64,000 nucleotides of DNA from an uncultured Muribaculaceae bacterium (GCA_947627615.1 CANQWS010000003.1:62001-126000), one strand, 5' to 3'. Shown: positions 49,103 to 59,179, counted from the stretch's first letter. Notes: generated from the letters alone by a model not told the origin. Numbers and translations: made by a program.

Positions 49103-50200
49103 TTATGGCAAGTGGTTTATGGCGTAGATGTAAGCTCCGGCGGCAATGGAGCGGCTTGTGGGGCCTTTGGCGGTGATTATTCCGGTGCGTTTGAAACTGT
49201 CATACCGTACCGAGCGCCCGGACCCGGGCACGGATATCATCCGGCTGTCATCGCGGGCGAAAGCGGCGAAACCTTCGGCGGTGTCGAGATCAAAGACTTT
49301 CATCTGCATCCCGGGGAAGCTCGCGCCGGAGCGGGTGGAGAGCTCGCGCGACATTTCCTCTATGAGAGCCGGCATGTAGTAGCGTGCGGCACCCGAGAGT
49401 CCGCCGCCTATCACAACCAGTCCGTCAATGAGGGTCACGGCATGGGCAAGCGCGTCGCCGGCCGCCGTTCCGAGTCTCCGGAACGCTTCCAGAGCCGCCT
49501 CGCGGTTGCCGGGCATGGCGTTTTCGGCGATGAGGAATATCTCCTTAGGCGAGAGCTTCGCGGCGGTTCCGGCCAGAGAGGCATAGACGCTCTCCACGGC
49601 CCTGATGCTGACGTTTTCCTCCACAATCAGATTCCGGTCAAAGGGGTTGCGGAAACACCACACGTCGCCCCCGCAGTCGTTGTCGCCGGTCAGGAGCCGG
49701 CCGTCAATGACCACTCCGGCCCCGAATCCGGTGCCGAGAGTCACGCCTATCAGGTTGCGGAAGCGTCTGGAGCTTCCGGCCTCGCGCAGACGGCGGTTTA
49801 TGTCGGGCAGGGCACCGGCAAGCGCCTCGCCACAGGCAAAGAGGTTGCCGTCATTGTTGATGAATACGGGTATCCCCAGGCGGTCCTGAAGGTAAGGGCC
49901 GAGGGCCACGCCGCCGCGGAAACCGGGGAAATTGGGGAGATCGCCGATGATTCCCGAACGGTAATCGGCCGGTCCGGGAAAGGCGAAGCTCGCGGCCGCG
50001 GGCCGCTCCGGAATCCGCTCCATTACCCGGAGGAATCCGGCTGCGATGTTCTCGAGGCACTTTACGGCATCGGTTGTGCACGAATCGATTCTGATCGGTT
50101 CGGTTATCTCGCGGCACCCCCGCATGGCCGAAAACACCATGTTGGTGCCTCCGGCATCGAGGGTGAGCACTATTCTGTCATCTTTCAGGTATCGGTCCAT
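49103..50200 (-). CDS. ROK family sugar kinase-like protein
   Basis: LTLDAGGTNMVFSAM, FPGPADYRSG, VFINNDGNLFACGE, GVTLGTGFGAGVVIDG. Confidence 0.9.
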   Translation of the reverse strand: MDRYLKDDRIVLTLDAGGTNMVFSAMRGCREITEPIRIDSCTTDAVKCLENIAAGFLRVMERIPERPAAASFAFPGPADYRSGIIGDLPNFPGFRGGVALGPYLQDRLGIPVFINNDGNLFACGEALAGALPDINRRLREAGSSRRFRNLIGVTLGTGFGAGVVIDGRLLTGDNDCGGDVWCFRNPFDRNLIVEENVSIRAVESVYASLAGTAAKLSPKEIFLIAENAMPGNREAALEAFRRLGTAAGDALAHAVTLIDGLVVIGGGLSGAARYYMPALIEEMSRELSTRSGASFPGMQMKVFDLDTAEGFAAFARDDSRMISVPGSGRSVRYDSFKRTGIITAKGPTSRSIAAGAYIYAINHLP

Positions 50201-50203
50201 AGT

Positions 50204-51952
50204 CTATTGACGGAATCGGATATATGCCTTTATGGTTCCACATCTTTTTCCCTCGGACGGGCCGTGAGGGCGTATGGTGTAGCGTCCCACGCATGCCGGC
50301 ACAATAAAGGTCTCGGCATAGTGGACCACGAACGGACTGAAAGCATTGTCGGGGCTTTCCACGACCAGCTCGTCGCCCTCGATCACATTGAACACCTGGA
50401 CGCCCCCGTCGGTATCGTGTTCCACCGGACCGGTAAACCAGTGGCGCCGGGTCTCGATGAATTCGTTTTCGTGGAGACCGGTACGTTCCTCCACCCATCC
50501 GGGGCCTTCCCCCACCTTTTCAATGCGGTTCACTATGTTGCGTCGCACCCACTCGGTCTGACGGTCCCACTGGATCACGTTCTTGCCGTGGCCGATGTTG
50601 ATGGGGCGTGGCAGGCCGTCGAGCCCGAGGCGTCCCCAGTCCCAGAGCTTGAAGGTGAAGATGCTGGGCGTGGCGCTGATTTCGAGCACCATGGCACCGG
50701 CGCCGGAGCAGTGTATGGTGCCGGCGGGAATGAGGAAATGGTCATGCTTTTTCGCGGGCCAGCGGTTTACGTAGCGCTCCGCGTCAAACGGCTCCCCGGT
50801 TTCCTGCGAATGCTCGAGCGCCGCAATCATCCCGTCGGGGTCCACTCCGGTCTTCAGGCCGAGGAAAACGGAGGCTTTGCCTTCGTCGGCATCGAGCAGG
50901 TAGTAGCTTTCGTCCTGGGTGTAATAGATTCCGAAGGTGTCACGGATGTACTGGGTCACGGGGTGGACCTGCAGACTGAGGTTGCCGCCACCCATGGTGT
51001 CGAGAAAATCGAACCGGATGGGGAAGTCCTGGCCGAACCGCGCCTCCACGGGGCCGCCGAGCAGTTCGCGGGTGTGGAAGAACACGAGGTCGTTGGAGGG
51101 AATCTCGAACAGATGTCCGTCAATGCGGAAATAGAGGCTGTTTTCCTCCGGGACGCAATCGAAACACCAGCCGAAATTTTCCCTGTCAGGGTCAAGTCCG
51201 CACACCTTTTTCATCCATTGGCCGCCCCACGGAGCAGGGTCAAAGAACGGAACCACACGGAACGGAGTCCTGACGGTCCTGCCGAGAGCCATGCGGAATG
51301 TCTCGCCCGAAATCATCTTGGGGACGTCATGGGTGTTCGTGTCAAGCCAGTAGTCCACTTTGCCCATGATTTTTTTCTTGAGGCCGTCACAGACGTTCCA
51401 GTCCAGGAAGTAACCGCGCTTGTAGTGGAGCGAGGCGGCTTCGTCGCGGTTGCTCACTCCTATGCCGTCGATTTCATGGCGGCGGAATCTCTGCTGTATC
51501 TCCCACCGGGCCATATCGGCATAGACCAGCAGACTGCCTTCGGGGACAATAGTAGAGGCGGCATAGCCCATGACTATCACCGGGACGTCGGAGTCAGCGA
51601 CGGCCTGACGCGCCGCCGCCACTTTCGCGGGATCAAGGAAGTGACTGAAAGTCAAGTTGACTCTGAACCCGAAAAGACGGTCGTGCGTCACGTAAGGACG
51701 TGTCAGGGCCTCTATTTCGGCTTCGTCGCGGAACAGAGTCCGGGTGTCGACGAACAGAGAGTGGGGAATTCTGCGGAGCTCCTTTGCGAGGCGGTCAAGA
51801 TAGACACCGTGGTAGCATTCCACTGCCATGATGCCGTTGCGGCTCGGGAGCGCTCCGGCAAGTGTCGCAAGGATGTCATCCCAGCCGACACTGAGGGGAG
51901 CGTCGATTTCCGTGGCCGGGAATCTGTCATAGTTCGGTTTCATCGGTAGCAT
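50204..51952 (-). CDS. class I mannose-6-phosphate isomerase-like protein with N-terminal kinase-like domain
   Basis: 582 aa; cupin metal site region GGGNLSLQVHPVTQYIR...KKHDHFLIPAGTIHCSGAGAMVLEIS; N-terminal about 220 aa resembling a degenerate nucleoside-kinase fold. Confidence 0.8.
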   Translation of the reverse strand: MLPMKPNYDRFPATEIDAPLSVGWDDILATLAGALPSRNGIMAVECYHGVYLDRLAKELRRIPHSLFVDTRTLFRDEAEIEALTRPYVTHDRLFGFRVNLTFSHFLDPAKVAAARQAVADSDVPVIVMGYAASTIVPEGSLLVYADMARWEIQQRFRRHEIDGIGVSNRDEAASLHYKRGYFLDWNVCDGLKKKIMGKVDYWLDTNTHDVPKMISGETFRMALGRTVRTPFRVVPFFDPAPWGGQWMKKVCGLDPDRENFGWCFDCVPEENSLYFRIDGHLFEIPSNDLVFFHTRELLGGPVEARFGQDFPIRFDFLDTMGGGNLSLQVHPVTQYIRDTFGIYYTQDESYYLLDADEGKASVFLGLKTGVDPDGMIAALEHSQETGEPFDAERYVNRWPAKKHDHFLIPAGTIHCSGAGAMVLEISATPSIFTFKLWDWGRLGLDGLPRPINIGHGKNVIQWDRQTEWVRRNIVNRIEKVGEGPGWVEERTGLHENEFIETRRHWFTGPVEHDTDGGVQVFNVIEGDELVVESPDNAFSPFVVHYAETFIVPACVGRYTIRPHGPSEGKRCGTIKAYIRFRQ

Positions 51953-51980
51953 ATTCTATAAAGCTCAGACGGGGAAATAA

Positions 51981-54278
51981 TTATTTGTAGGTCACGGCAA
52001 TCTTACGGGTCTTGGAGCAGGGAGCCTCGGGAACGGTGACGGTGGTGCAGCGGGCTGCGGCGTCATAGGTGGCCGTGGCCTTCTTGCCGTCGATGCGCAC
52101 CTTGGCGGGTTCCGGGGTGTTGTAGATCTTCATCTCATAGCCGCGATTCTCTGCAAGACGGTCGGCATGGCCCTTGCGCGCGCCTATCACGTACTCGGCT
52201 TTCTTGCCGCGCAGTTTCTGGGAGATGGCCGTTGTGGCGAAGGCGGTTTCATAGTCGTTGGAGTCACCGGAATCCTCATAGAGTTCCGTCGAACCGTCCT
52301 TGCCGGAGACAATGTGAAGGATGAGACGCGAGGGACGCTCGGTGGTGCTCTTCACCTCGGGCGGATTGTTGACAATTATGGAGCCTTCACGGAAGAAATA
52401 GGGAATCTGACTCAGCGTGAAATCAAGGTTCTGAACGGTGTTGCCCTCGATCAGGCGGTTGTGGGCCACTGACCACCAGTTGCCTTCGGGCAGCCATATC
52501 TCCTTGGTGCTCTTTCCGTTGACCGACGGCTCCACAACCGGGGCCACGAGGATGTCATCGCCGAAGAAGTACTGGCCTTCACGGTCGTAGGCTTCCTGGA
52601 GCTCGGGATACTCGTAATAGAGCGGACGGCAGATGCCCACGCCGGTGTCGTAGCTCTTGCGGGCCATGGTGTAGAGGTAGGGGAACATGGCATAGCGCAG
52701 CTTCACGGTCTCGTTCAGCATGGGGAAGTTGGGGTAGGTCCAGATGAGGCGGTTGATGTAAGTGCCTTTGGTGGCATGGGTGCGGAATATGGGGGTGAAC
52801 ACACCGAACTGCATCCAGCGGAGCAGCAGCTCGGGGTCGTTGACGTCATGTTTGTGGTCGGACTGGTGTCCGCCGAGGTCATGTCCCCAGTAACCGTAGC
52901 CGATGTTGGAGGCGGTTGCGGTGAAGTAGGGCTCGAACGCGAGGGTGGGGTAGTTGATGAAGGTGTCGCCGGAGAAACCAATCTGATAGCGGTGGCTTCC
53001 GAGACCACCCCAGCGGTGGAAGATGAGCGGACGGCGGTCGGGACGGCTGTTTTTCATCTCGTTGAAGAATACATGGTTGCACCAGATGGTTTCGCCGAGG
53101 CCCTCGATGAACGGACTTGTGAGATACTGCTGCCAGTCAAGCCACCAGAAGTCAACGCCCTGTTTTTCGAGCGGACGGATGATGTTTTTGAAGAAAGCCT
53201 TGGCAAACCGCTTGTCCTCGAGATTCCAGGGAATGTCCTTTTTGGAAGCGGGGTCTATGCCGAGGTCGCGGGCCATGGCGGCATAGCAGTCCTCATGGGC
53301 CTTGACGCCGTCGGCGGGATGGAGGTTCAGGGCAATGTGGAGGTTGTTGTCGTGGATGTGGCGCAGCAGTCCGTCGGGGTCGGGAATCAGGTTGGTGTTC
53401 CAGCTCCATCCGGTCCATCCGCCGCGACCGCCTGACACTTCTTTCTCTCCGTTCCAGTGCCAGTCCATGTCAAGAATCATCACGTCGGCGTTGATGTCGT
53501 TGTCCTTCAAGGCCTTCACTATGTTGCGGAAGTCATCGGCGGAGTAGTTCTCGTATTTGCTGTACCAGTAGCCGAACACGTAGTCCGGCGGCAGGGGAAT
53601 CCGGCCGGCGATGCGGGTGAAATCCTTCAGGGCGCGTTTGTAATCGTGGCCGTAGCCCATGAAGTAGAGGTCAAGGACGCCCTTGACGGCGCGCTCCGTC
53701 ACCCAGTCAATCCCGTCAGGCTCGGATGTGAAGGCGAGCGAGTGGCTGCCGTCGGGGCGGGTGAACGAGGGCGAGTCATTGATCACGGCCCAGCCGGAGC
53801 GTGAAATCACGCCTTCCTCCATGCGGTCACGGTGTGAATCGCCGTTGTTGCCGTCAAGAGTGCGGTAGGTGCCTCTGAGATTCTGTGGGTCCTTGAGACC
53901 GGGATACCATGTCACGGGCTGGCCGTTGAGCTCCATGGTGATTGAAAGATTCTCCGGTGATGCCGGGTCGGTCATCGGGTCGGTGCCTTTGCGGTATCTG
54001 AGTTTGAGACGGTCGGTGGTAATTGTGATGAACTGTCCGTCGTCGTTGCGGGTGAAGCGGGGTACCGGCAGATTGCGGTTGACCACCGAAAAAGTGGCGC
54101 GGTCCTCGAATTTCCCCGCGGGGCTGTACTCGATGCGGATCATTTCCGGGGTGAGAACCGTGAAACGGGCTTTGCCGTCGGTCACCACGGCACCGCGGTC
54201 GGCTACGGGATTGTGTGATGCGGCGCCGGTCAGTGCGGCGGCCGCCGTCAGCATTATGGCTGTAAGTTTCTTGAACAT
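51981..54278 (-). CDS. GH31 family glycoside hydrolase (alpha-glucosidase/xylosidase-like)
   Basis: 765 aa; signal peptide; DVMILDMDWHWNGEKE, VDFWWLDWQQ, RPLIFHRWGGLGSHRYQIGFSGDTF, FGDDILVAPV. Confidence 0.95.
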   Translation of the reverse strand: MFKKLTAIMLTAAAALTGAASHNPVADRGAVVTDGKARFTVLTPEMIRIEYSPAGKFEDRATFSVVNRNLPVPRFTRNDDGQFITITTDRLKLRYRKGTDPMTDPASPENLSITMELNGQPVTWYPGLKDPQNLRGTYRTLDGNNGDSHRDRMEEGVISRSGWAVINDSPSFTRPDGSHSLAFTSEPDGIDWVTERAVKGVLDLYFMGYGHDYKRALKDFTRIAGRIPLPPDYVFGYWYSKYENYSADDFRNIVKALKDNDINADVMILDMDWHWNGEKEVSGGRGGWTGWSWNTNLIPDPDGLLRHIHDNNLHIALNLHPADGVKAHEDCYAAMARDLGIDPASKKDIPWNLEDKRFAKAFFKNIIRPLEKQGVDFWWLDWQQYLTSPFIEGLGETIWCNHVFFNEMKNSRPDRRPLIFHRWGGLGSHRYQIGFSGDTFINYPTLAFEPYFTATASNIGYGYWGHDLGGHQSDHKHDVNDPELLLRWMQFGVFTPIFRTHATKGTYINRLIWTYPNFPMLNETVKLRYAMFPYLYTMARKSYDTGVGICRPLYYEYPELQEAYDREGQYFFGDDILVAPVVEPSVNGKSTKEIWLPEGNWWSVAHNRLIEGNTVQNLDFTLSQIPYFFREGSIIVNNPPEVKSTTERPSRLILHIVSGKDGSTELYEDSGDSNDYETAFATTAISQKLRGKKAEYVIGARKGHADRLAENRGYEMKIYNTPEPAKVRIDGKKATATYDAAARCTTVTVPEAPCSKTRKIAVTYK

Positions 54279-54311
54279 TGCGGGTGATGTTTAGATTGTA
54301 AGGTCAGTGAT

Positions 54312-56477
54312 TTATTTCGTGTAAATAGTAAGGTCGTTGCCCTTGGCGAGGCGGTCATGGTCAATGAAATAGCCGTTGACGGTCTCGTTGCCGCAGGTGA
54401 TTCGGTCGATTTTGCGGCCGGTGCCTTTGCGGCGGATGTTGAACGGCGTTCCGTTGAGGTCGAAGCGGACCCTGTCGAACAGCGGCACGCTGACAATGTA
54501 TTCTGCATCGGCCGGCGAGAAAGTGTAGAGACCTATGGCGTTCAGCACATACCATGCCGACATCTCTCCGGCATCGTCCATTCCGGCGTAGGCGAGCTTT
54601 TCACGGCCCATGTCATAGAACCGGTCCATGATGCTGTCAAGCACCGCCTGGGATTTCTCCTGCCGGCCAATGAAATAATAGGTGTAGGGGATATTGTGGC
54701 CCGGCTGGTTGCCGTGGCAGTAATTGCCTATGAAACCGGTCATGTTCGAGACCTCGAGACCGCACCAGGGTTCGGTGAACAGCGAGTCGAGCTTGCTTTC
54801 AACGGCACCGGCCGAGGGGTAGAGGGCCAGCATCCCTTCGGGGTCATGGGGAGCGTAGAAAAGGGTGTTCCATCCGTTGGCCTCGCGGTACATGTGCTGG
54901 AAATAAGGGGCGTAGGGGTCGTAGGGCGTCATCCAGCCACCGCCTTCGACGCGTCCGCGCAGGAATCCAGTGGACGGGTCGAAAACGTTGCGGTAATTGC
55001 GGGAGCGGTCCATCAGCATGCGGTAGTTTTTCTCGTCGCCGAGTATGCGGGCCATTCCGGCCACGGCATAGTCATCGTAGGCATACTCCACGGTTTTGGT
55101 TACTCCGCCCTTGTGCTCTTCCCAGAAGGGGCAGTCAGGCTTGTTGACGTCGGCTATGTAGCCGTTGTCCATATATTCCTGAAGGTAGGGGCGTCCGCCT
55201 TTGCCCGGCACCGTGGCGCTCTTCAGGGCAAGGGCGTAGGCGCGAGAGAGGTCAAAGTCCTTTATGCCGCGGAGATAGGAGCCTAATATAAATGTGGGGG
55301 CATGGTCGCCGTGGAAATACGAGGGGATGTAGCCTGAGCCTTTCTCGCCGCGGTCAATCGTTGACTTGATGACATCGAGGGCCACATCAGGCTGAAGCAT
55401 TCCGAGCAGGATGAGCTGATTGCGGTGCACGTCCCAGAATGCAGGATTGGAGTAATAGCGGAATCCGGCATCGCTGACAATCTGACGGCGGTTGTCGCGG
55501 TACTGGCCGTTGACGTCGCTTTCGAGGCGGGGCATAAGCGAGGCGCGGTAGAGAGTGGAGTAGAAAAGGCCGCGGTTGCGGGCATCGGAACCTTCAACCT
55601 TTATCTTGCCGAGCTGTTTCTGCCAGATGTCGTCGGCCTCTTTCTTCACCTGAGCGAAATTCTTGTGGAGCATTTCCTTCTCGAGGTTGAGGCGGGCGTT
55701 CTCGACGCTTACGTAAGAAATGCCCAATTTCACTTCGAGCGGCTTGGAGCCGGTGTTGTCAAGGAAGTCTATGACTGCCACGGGAACGGCCTTTTTGCCG
55801 GTTCCGGGTATGATGGCTATGGAATCTATGGGAAGGCTGGTGACGGCATAGTAGTTCACACCCCCCTGATGGCCCGCAAAGGCGTTAGGCGCCACTTTGT
55901 CAATTTTCCAGTCGCGCACGGGATTCTGATTGTGGGCCACGTTGACCAGCAGACGTTTCGCGGCATCCTTTCCAAAGGTGTAGCGGTGATAGCCGGCGCG
56001 GAGTGTAGCGGTCAGTTCGGCATTCACGCCGTAGCGGTCAAGGAACACCTGATAGTAGCCGGGCCGGGCTGATTCGCGCTGATGGCTGTAGGCCGACGCG
56101 TAGTCATCGGCCGAGAACTCGCCGGTCACGGGGAGCATGGGCAGGTCAATCAGGTTCCAGTGTCCCATTGCCGTGTGGGCGAATCCGAGAATTGTGGGGT
56201 CCTCATACTGGTATCCGGCACCGGCGCGCCACATTGTGACCGGTGTGAGCTGGACCATGGCGTTGGGCAGGGTTGCTCCGGGGAATGCCTCGGCACCCCA
56301 TGTGCGTGACTTCTGGTGACGGACATAACCGAGGTCCTCGGGTTCCCACAGGGTGGCGGTTCCGAGAAGCGGGTTGACATGGTCGGTGAGCTGTTCGGCC
56401 CTGAGGGCAGGTTGCGGTGCGGAAAAGGCGATTCCGGCCACAAGAAATGCTTGGATCAGATTTCTGATATTTTTCAT
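54312..56477 (-). CDS. GH92 family glycosyl hydrolase (alpha-mannosidase-like)
   Basis: 721 aa; signal peptide; VNPLLGTA, FPGATLPNAMVQLTP, GNQPGHNIPYTYYFIG, MDDAGEMSAWYVLNAIGLY. Confidence 0.95.
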   Translation of the reverse strand: MKNIRNLIQAFLVAGIAFSAPQPALRAEQLTDHVNPLLGTATLWEPEDLGYVRHQKSRTWGAEAFPGATLPNAMVQLTPVTMWRAGAGYQYEDPTILGFAHTAMGHWNLIDLPMLPVTGEFSADDYASAYSHQRESARPGYYQVFLDRYGVNAELTATLRAGYHRYTFGKDAAKRLLVNVAHNQNPVRDWKIDKVAPNAFAGHQGGVNYYAVTSLPIDSIAIIPGTGKKAVPVAVIDFLDNTGSKPLEVKLGISYVSVENARLNLEKEMLHKNFAQVKKEADDIWQKQLGKIKVEGSDARNRGLFYSTLYRASLMPRLESDVNGQYRDNRRQIVSDAGFRYYSNPAFWDVHRNQLILLGMLQPDVALDVIKSTIDRGEKGSGYIPSYFHGDHAPTFILGSYLRGIKDFDLSRAYALALKSATVPGKGGRPYLQEYMDNGYIADVNKPDCPFWEEHKGGVTKTVEYAYDDYAVAGMARILGDEKNYRMLMDRSRNYRNVFDPSTGFLRGRVEGGGWMTPYDPYAPYFQHMYREANGWNTLFYAPHDPEGMLALYPSAGAVESKLDSLFTEPWCGLEVSNMTGFIGNYCHGNQPGHNIPYTYYFIGRQEKSQAVLDSIMDRFYDMGREKLAYAGMDDAGEMSAWYVLNAIGLYTFSPADAEYIVSVPLFDRVRFDLNGTPFNIRRKGTGRKIDRITCGNETVNGYFIDHDRLAKGNDLTIYTK

Positions 56478-56550
56478 TGACTGGTATATTATCGGTTGAT
56501 TTTTTTCAACGCAGGAAGATTCGGAATGTGACGGAGAGCAAAGGACTTTC

Positions 56551-56558
56551 CAAAGTTA
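56551..56558 (-). promoter_or_regulatory. candidate -7 element upstream of the seven-gene glycan operon
   Basis: TAACTTTG on the minus strand matches TAnnTTTG; no -33 TTG at expected spacing. Confidence 0.4.
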
Positions 56559-56646
56559 GCAGTTTTCAATTACGCCGACGGTATGTAATGCCGACAAATG
56601 TGTGCGGTTTTCAGCCAAACCGGATTGCGGGGTGATTTCATAGCAG

Positions 56647-56685
56647 AAACCCAGCCTCCGGGAGTTGATTCCGGAGGCTGGGTTT
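56647..56685 (-). terminator. terminator-like hairpin downstream of the Pit transporter gene
   Basis: AAACCCAGCCTCCGG / CCGGAGGCTGGGTTT, 15-bp perfect arms. Confidence 0.7.
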
Positions 56686-56801
56686 TGCCGGTGAAAACCG
56701 GCCATATCTATGAAAAAATCTGGTCAAATCAGGATAAAATCCGTTCAGGACAGGGGTGAAATTTGTTCTGAATAATTGACAACCAATTGTGGTTCAGCAG
56801 T

Positions 56802-59096
56802 TTATTTGTTTAAGGCGGGCGCGGGCGTCTCGGCGAGGGGCAGAGAGCTGAAATCGGAGTCAAGAAGCTTGGCGTAGGCCCTCAGGAACTTGCGCAGTGA
56901 CGACACCATTTCCTGTGTTTCCTGAAGCATGTTGAGGTAGACATAGAGCACCGCCATTGTAGCCGGGTCGCCTTCGCGGAGCTGCACGAGCAGACGGTGG
57001 TAGACGGCCGAAATGTAGTCCTTGGTCTGGTCGCAGTGACGGCGGATCATGGGGATTGTGTCGGACTGACGCAGCTCCATCATTTCAAGTGTGTCGTTGA
57101 AAAGAGTCTCCACGCGGGTGCGTATGAGTTCCAGTTCCTCGGCGTGGCGTTTGGGCAGAGGATGGAAATTATTGTCGACATGCTCCTTGCTCACCTCGTT
57201 TATGCGGCGGAGATTATAGAGGATGCTCATGCAGCAGTTGTTGGCGAGATGGAACCATGCGCTCTTCTCGATGGCCGTGGCTCTGGGGACCTGACGGAAG
57301 CAGAGGGTTTCCTTGCGCCGGATGCTCTTGAGGATGTCTTTCTGACGCATGAGCGCCGATTCGGTCTTGCCGAGAATGCGGGTGTTGTCAGTGGCGAACC
57401 CTCCGGTAATGTCGTGGTAGCTGTCGCGCGCGAAGGCAATGAAGGTCTGCTGGCGTCCGGTGATGTAAAGCATCAGCATGGACCATATCTGGGATTTGTC
57501 GTCGGTCGACAGGATGGCCTGGAAAAGCGCGTCGCCCTCCTGACCGTCCGATTTGCCTTTGCGGAACCGGCGGTTGCTCCTTATGATCAGAAGCACTGTC
57601 AGTACGGCCAGAGCAATCATGACCCAGTGACCGCCGAAATGCATGGCCGCCACAATGAGACCAGCTCCGATGAAGGCCGCTCCGGCGGTAAGGAGCCATC
57701 CGCCTATGACGGAAATCACGCCCGTGATGCGGAACACGGCGCTTTCGCGGCTCCATGCGCGGTCGGCCAGCGAGGTACCCATGGCCACCATGAAGGTGAC
57801 GAAGGTGGTGGAGAGCGGGAGTTTGAGCGAGGTGCCGAAGGCTATGAGCGCTCCGGCGAGCACCAGATTGACCGAGCCGCGGATGAGGTCGAAAGCGGCG
57901 CCCTGGTCCATGATGGTCTCGTCAGTGTTGAAGCGGCTGTTGAGCCAGTGGCGCACGCGCAGGGGCGTGTGGCGGGCGGTCCAGGAGATTATGGAGAGGG
58001 TCCAGCGGACAAGCCTGCGGGCAATGCCTGAGGAACCGAACATCTCGTCGCCGCTCTGCTGGGAGCCGAGACCAATCTGGGTCTTGGTGACATTGCGGGC
58101 TTTTCTGGAGGTGGAGAGGGCCACGACCATTATCACGCCGGCGCCGATGAGGAAGTAGACCGGAGTGTCGGCGGGGCTGTTGAGCGAATCCATCATGAAC
58201 GATTCGGCGTTGCCGCCTCCGCCGGCCATGTAGCTGCCGTAGGATGCGAGTCCGGTGAGCGGAACGCCTATGAAGTTCACGAGGTCATTGCCGGCGAAGG
58301 CCATGGCGAGCGCGAAGGTACCCATCATAACCACTATCTTCAGCACATTGACTTTCAGCGCGTGCAATCCCTGCATCACCAGCGTTGACGCCGCGAAGCA
58401 TCCGAGAAGAATCATGGCCGTGTTGCCATCGATCCATGCCTTCACCTCGGGAGTCATGAAATTCATGCCTTTGGCGCCCTTGAGCAGGAGAAAATAGATG
58501 ATGGCGGTGGTGCAGAGGCCTCCGAATAAGCCGATTTTCCATTTGAGCCGGCTGCGGTAGTTGAACGAGAAAATCATTCGGGAGAGGAACTGGACCACCG
58601 TTCCGAACACAAAGGCTATGGCCACGGAGAGGAATATGCCTATTATCACGGAGAGTGCTTTCTCGGTGTTCATCAGCTCGTTGAATCCGAGGTCAATTCC
58701 GTCGGCCATCTTTATCAGCGCCACCACGAATGTGGCTCCCAGAAGCTCGAACACCATTGAAACGGTGGTTGACGTGGGCATTCCCAAGGTGTTGAAGATG
58801 TCAAGCAGGATTATGTCGGTGACCATCACCGCCATGAATATGCATATAAGGTCATAGAACGAGAAGTGTTCCGGCCGGAAGATGCCGTGGCGGGCTATGT
58901 CCATCATGCCGTTGCTCATGGCGGCGCCTATGAACACGCCTATGGAGGCCACTATCATCACCCTTTTGAAGGAGCCGGCCTTAGAGCCTATGGCCGAGCT
59001 GAGAAAATTGACGGCATCGTTGCTCACACCCACCGTCAGGTCGAAAACGGCCAGCAGGAACAGGAAGATAATTATGCAAAGGAACAGTATATCCAT
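56802..59096 (-). CDS. inorganic phosphate transporter (Pit family) with PhoU-like C-terminal helical region
   Basis: 764 aa; FDLTVGVSNDAVNFLSSAIGSKA and AGNDLVNFIGVPLTG Pit signature repeats; long charged helical C-terminus. Confidence 0.92.
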   Translation of the reverse strand: MDILFLCIIIFLFLLAVFDLTVGVSNDAVNFLSSAIGSKAGSFKRVMIVASIGVFIGAAMSNGMMDIARHGIFRPEHFSFYDLICIFMAVMVTDIILLDIFNTLGMPTSTTVSMVFELLGATFVVALIKMADGIDLGFNELMNTEKALSVIIGIFLSVAIAFVFGTVVQFLSRMIFSFNYRSRLKWKIGLFGGLCTTAIIYFLLLKGAKGMNFMTPEVKAWIDGNTAMILLGCFAASTLVMQGLHALKVNVLKIVVMMGTFALAMAFAGNDLVNFIGVPLTGLASYGSYMAGGGGNAESFMMDSLNSPADTPVYFLIGAGVIMVVALSTSRKARNVTKTQIGLGSQQSGDEMFGSSGIARRLVRWTLSIISWTARHTPLRVRHWLNSRFNTDETIMDQGAAFDLIRGSVNLVLAGALIAFGTSLKLPLSTTFVTFMVAMGTSLADRAWSRESAVFRITGVISVIGGWLLTAGAAFIGAGLIVAAMHFGGHWVMIALAVLTVLLIIRSNRRFRKGKSDGQEGDALFQAILSTDDKSQIWSMLMLYITGRQQTFIAFARDSYHDITGGFATDNTRILGKTESALMRQKDILKSIRRKETLCFRQVPRATAIEKSAWFHLANNCCMSILYNLRRINEVSKEHVDNNFHPLPKRHAEELELIRTRVETLFNDTLEMMELRQSDTIPMIRRHCDQTKDYISAVYHRLLVQLREGDPATMAVLYVYLNMLQETQEMVSSLRKFLRAYAKLLDSDFSSLPLAETPAPALNK

Positions 59097-59179
59097 ATTT
59101 GTAAGTTGCTTGATGTACTTTTTACCGATACAAAATAACTTACAAATGATTTCAAAAATGTTACATAAAATTGAATCTT

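Noticed and set aside
49088-51949. 953-aa plus-strand ORF opposite ROK and ManA-like genes
   Set aside because: Spans two well-supported minus-strand genes exactly in antisense; Glu/Gly/His-rich translation without domain signature.
59097-59147. Phase-variable invertible promoter interpretation of the inverted repeat at the Pit start
   Set aside because: Only 29 nt lie between the arms, too short for a full invertible promoter, and no invertase gene is visible nearby.
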